A stretch of 64,000 bases of DNA from Girardinichthys multiradiatus (Eukaryota; Chordata; Actinopteri; Cyprinodontiformes; Goodeidae): positions 12,261,936 to 12,325,935 of the forward strand of contig NC_061817.1 of assembly GCF_021462225.1 (NCBI RefSeq), read 5' to 3'. The position numbers were made by a program, and so were the translations under genes. Each line of letters starts with the position of its first letter. The stretch's first letter is position 1. Below are positions 1-11,110 of this stretch, piece by piece. Under the pieces are notes generated by a model. It made no database searches and had not been told where the DNA came from. It was given only the letters and a program-made list of their open reading frames with translations.

Positions 1-54
1 GGGTGTGTTCAAACTCAGTCATTTTGACTTATTTGTACAAATGAAACGCACCAA

Positions 55-720
55 CAATATTCTAGTTTTATGCTGTTTCTAGGGTTGGCTATGTGATCTA
101 AACCATGCCATTGTAAATCTGGCTGTATGTTTAGGGTCTCGAGATCTCTAACATGTTTTCTCTCACCCTTGCCCTGTATTTAGCTCCTTTGATTTTCCCA
201 TCAACTCTGACCAGCCTCTGCTCTGAAGAGAAGCATCCCCACAGCATGATACTGCGACTTCTGTGTCATCTTTAACTCTGTGTATAGTGTGTTCAGAGTA
301 ATGTTCAGTGTTAGTAAGCATGTGGGTCAAAAAGTTCAAATTTGGGTGCATCTGACCAGAGCACCTTCTTTCACCTGTTCACTGTGTGCCCAACTGGTTT
401 GTGGTAAACTGCAAACAGGACTTCTTACAGCTTTCTTCCAACAATGGCTTTCTTTTTGCCACTGTTCCATAAAGGCCAAATGACAGGAGTCCAAAACCAT
501 TAGTTGGTCTATTGATAGATTCTCCCCACCTGAGTGTGATTATCTGCAGCCCTTTCAGAGTTCCGTTTCTTAGCTGCTTCTTAGATTATTGCTCTTCTCA
601 CCTGACCTTTTAGTTTAGGTAGAGAGCCATGTCTTGTTAGATTTGCATTTGCGCTACTCGTGAAAAGGTTCAAGGCAAAGGATTACTTTTGCAACCCACT
701 ATATTTCTGCTACGTCTTGT
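55..720 (-). mobile_element. Tc1-like transposon relic
   Basis: On the reverse strand the stretch matches, block after block, the common fish Tc1 transposase layout: ccccacagcatgatactgcg near 240 (the region coding GGGSxMxWG), gaccagagcaccttc (355), aacaggacttcttac (411) and ttcttccaacaatggctttc (432). Stops and deletions destroy any frame. It lies in the rtbdn-like intron 4. Confidence 0.7.
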
Positions 721-2103
721 TGTGTTATGTTTTGTTATTATAAATTATATAGGTTCTAGTGTCCTTTTAGTCTCCTGATTTACTAGAAAATGCCACAAAT
801 GTAGTGCTGGAAGTCTTGTGTCAGAGTGCAGAAAACAGATATGCATTGTTTTTGCAGTTCTAACCTCTCTCCTACATAGTCAGAGACACTGAGTGTCTCT
901 GTGAGAGGATCTAGGGAGGCAAATGATGTAACAAAAAAACTACAAAAAACAGAGTGATGCAGAGAGTGCCAGATAGTTTTTTTTTTTGTAGGTGTGCTTC
1001 TAAATGTATTAACTTGCTATTCTAACTGACATCTTCCACAATCTGCGTTCTCACATCCTACCTTCATCTATGTATATTTGCTATTCACTCACACATTTAC
1101 CCACATCATCAGAGACAGAGCTGTGGTGGAAACCAAACAAGGCCTGCAGGTTTAGAGTTTTGCTTTGCAGTGCGGCACACGTGAGGTGAGCTGCGCCAGC
1201 CTTGAGTAAATCAGCCCTTTCTCTGCTGCCTGGACAGAAAGCGAGCAACTGCACCGCTGTGAACCTTTTAAGAACAAGAGAGGCAAGCTCTTTTGTTTGT
1301 GTTCTCTTCAGAAGCGGTGATTTGTTGAATTTGCTGACTGCTCTCACATTTTTCTAATTGCATCCATTTGTTTAAGACATTTCTGTACTCATCCATTTCA
1401 GAGCGGCTTAAATTTCTTGCAGCCTATTTGCGGCATTAGTGTTGCCCTACATGAAAATGAGCCAAGGCAAGCGCAAAAAGCCCCAGAAATTTGCAGACAA
1501 TACACCCACAGAAACACACAGAGATCTTCCCTCTGCATTCTCGCTCTTAATACACTCTGCGATTTCTGCTTATCATCTAATAACCAGCAGGCAGCCTTAT
1601 TAGATCTGTGGTCTGTGGGTGTGTGCTCATTCATTTGTGCATGAGAACAGTATTATAGAAGGAGAGGATAAGGAAGATAAGGAGGGGCAGTGGAAACAGG
1701 GAGACAGAGAGACAGACAGGCACATTATGAGACAGATTGTCATAGGGTGTGATGTGTGAGAGTTAGTTTGCTGCAGGCCTCGGCTGCACACCAGCCTCCA
1801 CTGTCACTCCGCTTCTTTTTAAATCACCCAGCTGGCTCCTGCCCAGCGAAGCAGGGCCAGACTCTTTCACGCTTCAGCCTACTGTGTTGGCCTGCTCTGT
1901 TAACCCTTCTCTCACATACTGTGACGCAGTTTCACGCCGTCTACTTGCACTCTGGGACTCAGAGGATGGAGGACAATAAGGGGATCTGAGGGATTCCAGC
2001 CTATAACTAGTTCTCATCCGGTTTGTATGTTTCAGCTGAGGTGATGACGGGCTCAGCTTAACAAATGCTAAAAGGGTTGGATAGACTCTGTTCATTTGAA
2101 TTT

Positions 2104-2655
2104 TACAGTGCTCTGCAAAACTATTCACACCCATTTGACTTTTTCCTGTTTTGTTTTTCACAACCACAAAATTTAAGCGTGGTTAGAGTTGCTAAAAGGT
2201 ACTCGAAAGACTCCCATTTGCAGTTTGTCACAAACCATGCATAGAACACAGCAAGGTACTCTGGGCAGCAAAGATCAAAACTGAAAATTTTGGCCTACGT
2301 ACAAAACAAAAGGTGTGGCAGAAAACAGACACTGCATACCACCTTGAGGATAAACAGACCATCCTTGTGGTGAAACATGGTGGTGAAACCAATAAACCTA
2401 ACAGTCATGTTTTTGGACAGTGGGAGGAAGCTGGAGTACCCAGTGAGAACCCACACATGCACGGAGAGAACAAGCAAACTTCATGCAGAAAGACCCCCGG
2501 CTGGGAGTCAAACCCAGGACCTTCTTGCTGCAAGGCAACAGTGCTACCAACTGCGTCACCGTGCAGCCTTAGTGCCCAGCGTTCAGAAGAAAACACTGAG
2601 ACAATAATCTATGAGTGGTTAAAGGTGTATGAATACTTCTGCAACGCCCTGCTGT
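2104..2655 (+). mobile_element. Internally deleted Tc1 copy with a nested SINE
   Basis: The left end (tgctctgcaaaactattcac) and right end (gtatgaatacttctgcaacg) are the inverted ends typical of fish Tc1 copies. Between them is a transposase scrap in plus orientation (2200-2389). The scrap is interrupted by a tRNA-derived SINE at about 2390-2568. Confidence 0.6.
2390..2568 (-). repeat. tRNA-derived SINE, minus strand
   Basis: Read on the minus strand it begins ggctgcacggtgacgcagtt, an A-box-like start, with a B-box-like gggtttgactccc (rc of 2502-2514). Then comes the familiar fish body with ttctctccgtgcatgtgtgg and cttcctcccactgtccaaa. The 3' tail is shortened. A second, headless copy is at 61861-62130. 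Confidence 0.7.
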
Positions 2656-2885
2656 CAAGCATCTGTAATTGGGCAACAATCAAGAACCGTTAAATACAAA
2701 GTACACCTAATAGTAACAGGAACAGTGGCAATTTTTATGGTGTGTGTTTCCATTGTATTATGATGATAAATAAAATATCTTTGTAGGACTGCCACACTGA
2801 AAATATCAGTGTGCGTGTTTTTTTTGTGAGTGGAAAATAACTAGTAAAAAAAATGAAATGATAAGTGTAAAAGGATTTGGTTTAC

Positions 2886-2982
2886 CTGCTGATACTGAAC
2901 ACAGGTTCCAGTGCAGTTCTGCCCTCTGGGGTCTCTGGCCCAGTTACGAGCACATGTCATGTCCATCCTACAGGCGTCAAAC
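2886..2982 (-). CDS. rtbdn: rtbdn-like coding exon 4
   Basis: The CAG acceptor completes Trp and Phe of the WFDAC motif, and the 97-base exon continues [23 protein letters not shown] and VQYQQ, ending in phase 0 at a GTAAAC donor. In chicken riboflavin-binding protein the equivalent point is followed by a further C-terminal segment. I find no exon for it between position 1 and 2885. Intron 3 (2983-7726, 4.7 kb) holds the piggyBac relic. Confidence 0.9.
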
Positions 2983-5900
2983 CTGAAGAAAGATACCAGA
3001 CAATTCACAAATGGCAAAAAACTAGCTGCTGATTGATAAATATTATTTCTGTAATAACATATTTTTCATAATTATTTTCATAATAAAAGTTATATAATGT
3101 CAAATATTCATGTTTCCGCATGTAATATAAGACTGCAGTTGCTCAGCTGCTCAGATGAAATTACCAATAGGATACAAAATAGATTTAAACAGCATGCAGC
3201 TTATCTTAAGCTCACAATTTGACATGCCGTTGTGTATTTTGTCTTTTTTTGCTTGCATGATAAACTGTAAAGAAACACTGACCGATGTGAAATGTGTGAG
3301 CACATTATTTTAAATCCTGCAGAATATTGCAGTAGAACAAAAACATATTTGATCTAAAACACAAAAACCCCCACAGCAGATTCACTGAATAGATGATGTC
3401 ACATGATAAATACAATTAACCCCAAAGTTATCTATACCCTTGGTAGATTTAGATTTAAAATAATTTTGATCTAACCAAGGCATTTGCTTCTGATGGGGAA
3501 AAGGACAGGCATCTATGAAAAGATAATAAACAGGATAATGTTTTTTTGCATTTTATTGAAAAATGGCATGTCAAAAATTTCTTATACACCTTCTCAATAA
3601 TCTGTGTAAAATATTTACTGGCATTACAGAAATTAAACCCTTTTTATAATTGCTGACCAGCTTTTTGTAGTTTTCCCCTGGCCCCCCTTGCCATCACCCT
3701 AATCTTTAGTTTCCACAGATTCTCTCTCTGGCCAGACCACCACAAAACATTAATATTACTTGCAGTCAGAAAAATCACATTCTTTAAATTAAAAGATTAA
3801 TTTAAACCTATATCTGCCAGGGTTATAAATATTTTCCAGACAAGAAAATACATAGTTAGGCTGTTCCAGGCAGAGAACATAATTTTAATGCTATCAGAGT
3901 AGCATTTGCCATCCAGGAATGGTGATATAGAGATAAAACTATGAATTAAATAAATTTGAATTACTGTTTAAAACTGTAAAATGAAGTTTAAATATTCCAC
4001 AGTTGTAGCAGTGCAGTTTTGGTCAAAAAGAATTTGGCTCATTTTAGCAGAACCAGATCAGCTCATTTTAGTCTTTATGCCGAGTTAAGCTTATAAGCTT
4101 CTCTTGGTCAGTTCAAGCTCATCTCATGATAAATTGTTACAGGGACACATATTTGGGACATATAAACCTTTCCATGAATGTCAATTTTTACCAGTACTGT
4201 CTAAATAATGTCATGTGAGGACCTAGCTTGTACACTGCGAGTGTTAGCAGGACATAAGCTGCTTTCCAGTTAGGAAATTAATATTAACCTCCTGAGACCC
4301 AGCAATTAATTTTTTGTACACAGTAGTACACATTAGTTTTTTCTTAATTCCTCACATACGTTACTGGTGACTCTAATGAGTCCTGATGTTCCTTAAAGAA
4401 GACAACCATAGCTTTCCAATGAAATATTATTTCAACCTGAAAAGACTCACAAAGAGAGGGTTGGCAATTAGAAAGGTTTAATGATGTGAAATTACATAAT
4501 TATATCTTTGGCGCTCAGACCTGGGAGGAAGACATGAATGTTGAGAATGATATGAGCTAGGATGAACATTGTAAAGCTTATATTTAGAGATGTCTTCCAC
4601 CTGATCCGACACTGGTGGTGGATTGGCGGCCAGGGAGCGAGGAAGCCAGGAGTAGATGGGAAGGAAGATGGTGGAGGTGGGGTGGAGGAGGGATGAGCTC
4701 AGCTGACAAGCGAGGAGGAACACAGCCGAAGGTCCTTTTAAAACAAGGCGTCGGAAGGCGATTGGATGATGAATCAGGCGGACTGAATGCCGATTGGAAG
4801 GCCGGGAGACGCATTGGACGGCGAGACGGCGAGGGTGAGTCTTTCATTCTGAATTTTTGTTAAACTCCATATGTGGGAGTGTGGCCATGCATGCCAAGCA
4901 TCCTTTTCCTGTCTTTTGAAAATGGCTGCAATCTCGATGAACCCACTTTATGGAACAAGGAAAGGTAAGCATGATTTTCATATCTAAGATGTTTTTCAAC
5001 GTTATACTTTGATTGTTTTTAGCGTGTAAACATCTAAGGAATATTTTGAGTGAGTTTCCAGGGCACAACTATTTTCATGGGCAAAACGACTGATTTATTC
5101 ATGTTCACTGTAGTGCACATCAGGACTTTCTTTATGTTTGTTTCATATTAATTTAGACAGCTCTATGACAGAGTGAGAGAAGATTCTCAATAGAATCATT
5201 ACAGGAGACTCAGACACACTCACATCTTCTCAGAAGAAGAGAGCGAAGAGAGAATAGCTGAGATAGGAGAGGATGATGCAGATGAGGAGCAAGAGGAATT
5301 TGACCAAGATGCAGAGCCAGAGGAAGGGGAGGAAGACACAGAGCCAGCTGAAGTGCGCCATCGTCCATTATCAGCCAAAACCAGCTTTTAAATCGAAGCT
5401 ACTGTTTAAATGAATTAACAACACACGTTGATAACTTAAATCAATCGAGTGTGTTTTGTTTTTCCCTTAGGTTCTTGCCTCTATCAGAAGAATGCAGAAT
5501 TGCAGATGATGGTACACAGCAGTACTTCCAGCAGTACATTGACCAGAAACTAATTGAGGATCTGTCCTTCTTTACCAACCAATGCATGGTACTTGATTCA
5601 GGCATCAGCATGAACACAATACCAGAGGGGATCAGAACCTTTAAAGGAATATAGGTGTACATGGCATACCTTGGTTATCCCAGAATTAAAATGTACTGGG
5701 TGCTAAAACAAGACTCCCAATCATACCTGACTGCCGGCCAAGAGATCGTTTCTACAAGATCTGGTCTTCACTGAGACTAGGCATTGACTTGGAATTGCCA
5801 GAAGAGGAAAAGAAAAAGGATCCCCTCTGGGAAGTCAGACCAGTTCTGAAGAGAGTCCTCCAAGGTTTCCTAAACCTACCCAGGCCAACAAAGGTCTGTA

Positions 5901-8706
5901 TTGATGAACAGATGGTGCCATTCACCAGCAGGTGTCCAGTCCATCAGTTAGTACCTGGAAAACCAAATCCAACAGGATTAAAGGTGTTCGTTCTTGCAAC
6001 TCCAGGTGGCCTAGTATTGGACTTTGAAATTTATATAGGCAAGAACACCTTTGTTCAAAACCAACTGTTGGGAATAGGTGACAATTCAGTCATGTGCTTG
6101 ACTGACACAGTCCCCAGAGGAACACAGGTCTACTTTGACCGGTATTTCACCACTATCAGTCTTCTGGATGCTCTTCAGGAAAGGGGCCTGTCTGCTACAG
6201 GAACAATTCAGAAGAATCGATTCCAAAAGAGTGCCACAAGGTCCTGAGCAAAAAATAACAGGGGTCATCATAAATGATTGTATGGAGACCTTGATGAAAT
6301 TGCAGTCACCAAGTGGATGGACAACAAGCTTATTGTGATGGCATCAACTTCCCATGGGGTTGTGCCCCAGGATACCTGTTCCAGATGGTTAAAAAAAAAG
6401 CAGCAAGTTCAAGTCACAAGACCTGCAGTGGTTGTAGAATACAACAGCAACATGGGAGTGGTGGAAATGTGTGATCGCATGCTCAGCTTCTGCAGAACGT
6501 CCAAAAAAGACAATTGAAGGGCTGCATTTAAAATATTCACTCTAATATCATTTATGTACAAGGTAAATAACAATGGCCAAGTACAGAGCCTTGTGGCACC
6601 CCCTTATGGATAGACTGAACCTTAGAAGAAGACCGTCTAACTGACCGTCAACTACCTGGGTTCTATCTTAAAGGAATTCAATTCAAACTTGAGAAAGAGC
6701 TTATTCACTTAGGATGACTTTAACCCTTTACCCGCTTATAGCACAAACTAGTGCTAGCTATGTTCAATACATTTTGACCAAACAATTGGTAAAACAAAAT
6801 CAGTACAGACAGGCTACCTTCCGTGTTCTATACTGAGCATAATGTTTGTTATTTAGAGTCAACTGTTGATTAAGTCTTTATACATTATGAGGTTGTTTTT
6901 ATTATTTTATCTGGTGATTTTTATACAGAAATAAATAATAAAATCCAATTTTTTTTTCTCAACACTTCATGGAAGCTTTAATGATAGAGATTAGAAACTT
7001 AACTCTAACCCAGTTTGCTGGGTAAAACCCTTAACCCAACCCTTTTGTGTTTATCGACCAAAGCCTGGACGAGTCCATATCTCACAAAGTAATGAGTTGT
7101 CAAATTGTGTTGTCTTTAACATCACCGTTTTTAGAGTGTAGAAAATGCAATTGTTGCACATTTTGGGCTTTCGACCACATGATCTACTGTTGGGCTGTGG
7201 ATTTGTCTCTCCAAATAATCTGCACAAATAGGATATTGTTTCTCTCATCTTGGTCTTGGAAGCAAAAGCCGGCATATATTTCCATAATGTCAGACTGTTT
7301 ATTCAGATGCAGCTTACAGTCAGTCAGAATAAATTCCCAAAGCATGAAAGCAGATTAAATGTTTGAGTTCATTGGGAAGTTTATAGATTTATTTCTTTGC
7401 AGGTGCTCAAAGGACTTGCCTCAGCCTCTTAACATTCTCGTTCTGTGTTTGCATTAGTCATTTTCCAACATTTAAAGAATTATCTCCTGTTCTGTTATTT
7501 TTTTCACAAAACATCAAGAATAAACCTCCAGATCTATTATTGACTTGTTAACCCAGAAATTTCAGAAAAATCTGTCGACTGTTTTTATGTATAGGGCACT
7601 TTGCCTTGATGCTGACCACTGTTGTTTTACAAACTATAACCTTTTCCCTGGAGAGCTTTATATGTGAGGGGGGACAGGGACTGAGTTTGATTTATTCTCG
7701 CTGGGCGCCGTGTTTGGCATCCTCACCAGTCACGACAGAAGCTGTGGCAGAGTGGCACCGCCTGGATGTAGGAGCGGCGGTGAGGATGAGGCCAGCGGGA
7801 GGCGTCAGGGGAGCAGCGGTAAAAACACGACACACGCTTCAGAAAGCCTTCGCACCTAGGGAGACACATGTAATCAGTTTTCAACCAACATTAGGAGCCG
7901 TCAAGTGGAGACTGCAAACTCTCACTGACCCACATTGTCACTGGGAAGGCAAAGACAGCAAGGGTAAATATAAGCACATGACTGGTACTGTGCACATGTG
8001 TGGGAAAAAAACACTTTTTATCATGGTTTTCATGATGGGGGAAGACTTTCAAAAGTATTCACCCCTTTGAATATTTTTACATTACGTCCTGTCAAACGTC
8101 AATGTATTTTACTGGGATTTATATGCATAAACTTGTCTTCATCTGTCACATAAAGTTCTGATAAAATACATTGAATGTGGTGGGTTGTAATTTGACCTAA
8201 TGTGGAAAGGTTCAAGGGGTATGAATACTTTTGCATGGCTCTGTATGTGACTCACAATTCCAATATGAAATAGAGAAATATTAAAAAATATACATTATTA
8301 GCAAGCGGTTGAAAGAATGGTGTAGCAGGAGAATGGATGTGACTTACTCAAGGCTCAGAGGGCCACACTTGTCCCAGGGTTCATTCTTATTGCTGTCAGA
8401 AGGAACATAGGCAATATCCTGGATGTCTTCCTCAGTACAGCAGTTGTCTGCAGCAGCAAAGGCAGAAAAAAATGTTTTGCCACTTCTGCCCACTCACATT
8501 TATGGTGAACCTCACGGAGTGTGCACACTCACTGTCGGCATACATCCCACACTCAGACAAGTGTGGCTCTGGACTGGGCGTGGTCTTATGCTTGCCGTCC
8601 TGGAGACAGACCCCTTCTGAGAGGGCCCCGTGGACAGCTGCCAGGTGTATGCATATCAACAGCAGAGTGGGAGAAGTGACACCCATCTCTGCTGATATAA
8701 GAAGGT
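2886..8706 (-). CDS. rtbdn: Riboflavin-binding protein/retbindin-like gene (folate receptor family), 5' four coding exons
   Basis: Four exons on the minus strand (8706-8533 with ATG at 8686, 8447-8348, 7855-7727, 2982-2886) have GT-AG borders and join in phase (154+100+129+97 coding bases) to give exactly 160 codons. The protein starts with a hydrophobic signal peptide ([20 protein letters not shown]), then [15 protein letters not shown], a Cys pair (NNCCTEED), [40 protein letters not shown] and [18 protein letters not shown]. This cysteine order, the YRCSP and WFDAC-type motifs and the NCT glycosylation sequon are those of the folate receptor/riboflavin-binding family. The SPEP and [11 protein letters not shown] stretches fit egg riboflavin-binding protein and retbindin better than folate receptors. 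The product should be secreted or extracellular and bind a vitamin. Family members run to about 230-250 residues, so the C-terminal part lies beyond the left edge. I infer the rtbdn symbol from family and synteny with mast. Confidence 0.88.
2983..4283. other. Intron 3 sequence of the rtbdn-like gene, AT-rich
   Basis: No exon is seen. The part 3415-3860 (starting ccccaaagttatctataccc) resembles a decayed Tc1-like or MITE repeat, but no inverted ends were confirmed. The rest shows only short A/T runs. Confidence 0.4.
4284..5199 (+). other. Possible 5' part of the piggyBac element
   Basis: TTAACCTCCTGAGACCC at 4284-4300 resembles a piggyBac end (a TTAA target followed by CC). Downstream is a GC-rich stretch at 4610-4850 unlike its AT-rich surroundings, with open frames but no domain. 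It could be the element's own promoter or leader. No matching right end was confirmed. A TTAACCCTTTACCC at 6720-6733 points the same way and may belong to another copy. Confidence 0.3.
5200..6517 (+). pseudogene. piggyBac-type transposase relic (PGBD-like), several frameshifts
   Basis: The relic lies inside intron 3 of the rtbdn-like gene on the opposite strand. An acidic N-terminal stretch (5215-5390, rich in Glu and Asp) is followed after a TTAG-type acceptor at 5470 by [20 protein letters not shown], then [13 protein letters not shown] and [10 protein letters not shown]. The long frame 5789-6247 has [32 protein letters not shown] and VYFDRYFTT, which carry the first two catalytic Asp positions. 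A third piece (6278-6517) has [31 protein letters not shown], where family members have GGVD, so the third catalytic Asp reads as Glu. Stops at 5652 and 6245 and frame changes separate the blocks, so it cannot be active. The C-terminal Cys-rich domain is missing. Confidence 0.88.
6520..6700 (-). pseudogene. LINE reverse-transcriptase fragment
   Basis: On the minus strand this reads [10 protein letters not shown], the RT palm motif before LLFxLYIND. One base is missing straight after it, so the frame breaks, but the nucleotides of the following YIND-like stretch are still recognisable. It directly abuts the piggyBac relic. The family could be L2/CR1 or a related clade. Confidence 0.65.
6701..7726. 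other. Intron 3 sequence next to exon 3
   Basis: AT-rich intronic sequence with short chance frames only. TTAACCCTTTACCC at 6720 and GGGTAAAACCCTTAA near 7020-7034 are possible piggyBac-like ends of a small non-autonomous copy, but the two ends do not match well. Confidence 0.35.
7727..7855 (-). CDS. rtbdn: rtbdn-like coding exon 3
   Basis: The TAG acceptor and GTGAGG donor enclose 129 bases. They encode [24 protein letters not shown] and PLCHSFCRD, the most diagnostic part of the folate receptor fold. The exon ends two bases into the Trp codon completed by exon 4. The exon is markedly more GC-rich than its introns. Intron 2 (7856-8347) carries a Tc1-derived MITE. Confidence 0.92.
8050..8245. 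mobile_element. Tc1-derived MITE in rtbdn-like intron 2
   Basis: Left caaaagtattcacccctttg and right caaggggtatgaatactttt followed by gcatggctctgta form imperfect inverted repeats. The about 195-bp body has no coding capacity. It sits 98 bases from the donor of exon 2. Confidence 0.7.
8348..8447 (-). CDS. rtbdn: rtbdn-like coding exon 2
   Basis: The exon is bounded by a CAG acceptor and a GTAAGT donor and starts in phase 1. It encodes [14 protein letters not shown], then [16 protein letters not shown], matching the CC and W-x-x-CG positions of riboflavin-binding proteins. The intron before it is only 85 bp (8448-8532). Confidence 0.88.
8533..8706 (-). CDS. rtbdn: rtbdn-like coding exon 1 (signal peptide and N-terminus)
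   Basis: An acceptor (ctcctttccag) precedes 20 bases of 5' UTR and the ATG at 8686-8684. The exon encodes 51 residues plus one base and ends at a GTGAGT donor (8532-8527). An upstream in-frame Met exists if the intron is read through, but only this Met gives a normal signal peptide and lies inside the exon. The segment [15 protein letters not shown] with the following SEC begins the ligand-binding domain. Confidence 0.88.
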
Positions 8707-10744
8707 CTGGAAAGGAGTTCAGCACACTGGAGAGCGGCAGACAATGAGTCCTAATATTAAAACGCAACAGGTAAAATAACACAACCACTGATTAATACAG
8801 AATAACACACAGAACTGAGGGTAGATTTATTCAGGTTTATTTAAAAAAAAAACAGAATTATAGCAATTGTTTTCATTTTGGGCGAGTTGTTTTGTGTAGT
8901 GTGAGTCTGTGCTGTCTCCAGGGCTTGCGTTTGATATGAGTGATATGGATAGTTGCCCAGGGCGCACTTCAGTGATGTGGCGGGACCACGTTTCAATTAA
9001 AAAAACAAAAATCGAGTTCCTTTCGAACAATGCCCAACAAGTTTTCTACTACTTATGTGCATGTCTAGTCAGATTTGAGGCCCCCCACTCCCATATTGTG
9101 CACAATTTTAGCACTGTTAGAATATATGGTTGTGATGTTGACGACACTGATGATTTGTGCTAAACTAAAGGATTATTTCTTTCAAGGTATTTGGAATCTT
9201 TGACCGAAATTCAAAATATCTCGAGTGCTTAAAGTTGAACTGAGATATCCTACACTGTACAGAGATTTTTTAAAACACTTTTTGAGATTTATCAAATCTG
9301 AAATATGTCTATATATTTGTAGTAATAATCAGATATATACATATTTGATCAACATTGCGCACTATTTATAAGATCAAATAGGGATCAATTAGCGAATAAA
9401 TGCATAGGAATTGAATTATAATCATCTAAATGTCGGAATATTTTTAAATGCATAACTGAATAATAAAGTTGATATATAATAAAATAAGTTGAATAATTAA
9501 ATTATTTATTTTATGATTTTACGGTTGCTGTGCCACAAACTATGAAATAATTTAAATTGTCACTATGCCTCATCAAATAGGCTCTAACATCTGATTAGTT
9601 AATTGCACAGCCACTCAACTTCTGATCAATTATACTGATTTGAGCAGTGTTAGACCCGCCCACAAAATGTGCATAAATTATAACATTTTGTATTGATGAC
9701 ATATTTAACAAATTATAGATGTAATAACTATTTATGTATTTGTTTGCTATTTTTATTTTTTAATTTACATGTCTAAGTCATAATTTAAACATTTATATAT
9801 TTATTACATTGTGCCACTTTTGGACTTCCACAGTGGGGGACAGCATGCATGGAAGAACTGCCAACCAGCTGACCCATACATGGTGGGCCTAATTAGCTGG
9901 CACTGAGGCACCGTGCAGAGATGGCTGACATGCATAGTTGTTTATTCTGAACAGCTACTGGCTGGTGTGCAGACTAACCTACATAGCACTACTTAAACAA
10001 ATCTGTTGGACGTGATCAAAATAAACTCAGGATTGGCCCTTGATGTGTTTGTTGTTACACATTTGGAGCTACAGGGTAATATACCATTTGTCCAATATAC
10101 AAGATTTCACTATTAAAAAAAGAGAGCTTATACTCTCAAAAAATTAACTGATGGATTTCTATTAATAAAATGAGCTTAAAGACTCCCACAGGTTTTATGT
10201 GTAGATTTTAATCAATATTTCTGAAGAAAACATTCTGTGATTTAGATACCTAAAAATGTTACAATTTTACCATTGTTGAACATGTGCATTATTATAAATT
10301 CATGCACATGGTTGAAATGTAAATTATTTTAATGGCAATAATTCCGTATCTTGTAAAATTCATTTTTATAGTGTAGGGAAGCTGCTGAGCCAACCTGCAG
10401 GAAGAATGAAATGTAATGGAGAAGAGATTTGCCTGACCTGGACTGCAATGTTAAAAGCGAGACTCCAGCAATAAGCTGAAGCCTGCATAACTCGGGCTAA
10501 AAAGGATATTTTCAAGTTAAGGCGATTTATTAAAGCTGCAAGTTAAACATTTCAACGTGCGTTTCATTAGTGAGTTTGTGACCCGATGACCTTTAATTTG
10601 AATTTTCCTCCTTTATGACGCATTTTTTTCTCATGCATTTTGACCATAATGAATACAATTGGCTTTGACACCCTTCTCAGTGTCACTCCTTAACAAAAAC
10701 AAATTGAATCTGTTGAATTTATTTGATCCGCGCTCCTTTCTCAC
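8707..10744. other. Probable 5' UTR intron of the rtbdn-like gene
   Basis: This lies between the 5' untranslated exon and coding exon 1. It is AT-rich, especially 9180-9830. No domain-bearing frame and no clear mobile element are recognised. Confidence 0.45.
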
Positions 10745-11110
10745 CTGTTCGCAGGGTTATAAAACGTCGCTCCGTCCGCAGTACTCGGTTCCCCGCTGCT
10801 CCCCTCCCCGATGTGTTGCTCTGGCTCCAGCGGCTGCAGGCTGCGCGGTGCTCGGTTCTCCTCCTGCTCCTGTCTCCGCGACTCTCTCTGTGGTGGCTGT
10901 GTTGTCCGCTGCTCCGGGGGCCACTGCTCGCCACTTTATCACCGGTTCAGATGAAAAACATGTCAGCCCCTTCCACCAGGCTCCTCACCCCCACCTCCCT
11001 CCTCCATCTGCCACACGCTGGGATGTCCTGTCCCTCCCTCCGTCCCTGTCTCTCCTGCACGCACGTACTCACACATCCACAGACAGCACCGGGCTCTGTC
11101 CTTGTTAATC
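10745..11110 (-). promoter_or_regulatory. rtbdn: GC-rich promoter and 5' untranslated exon of the rtbdn-like gene
   Basis: This is the only strongly GC-rich, CpG-containing block between 9 and 15 kb. On the minus strand it ends in a clean splice donor (ACAG then gtgaga at 10744-10739), in the right place to splice to the acceptor at 8707 across a 2.0-kb intron. The exon therefore runs from an unknown start near 10950 to 10745. Open frames on both strands here (up to about 149 codons) are typical of GC-rich sequence and show no domain. A plus-strand TATAAAA at 10757-10763 is also present. The assignment rests on splice logic and base composition only. Confidence 0.55.

Noticed and set aside
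2390..2568. A functional tRNA gene on the minus strand
   Set aside because: The A and B boxes belong to a SINE head. There is no clover-leaf and a long unrelated body follows.
1..2885. The next exon of the rtbdn-like gene
   Set aside because: No minus-strand segment encodes the expected C-terminal motif with proper acceptor. The exon must lie beyond the left edge.
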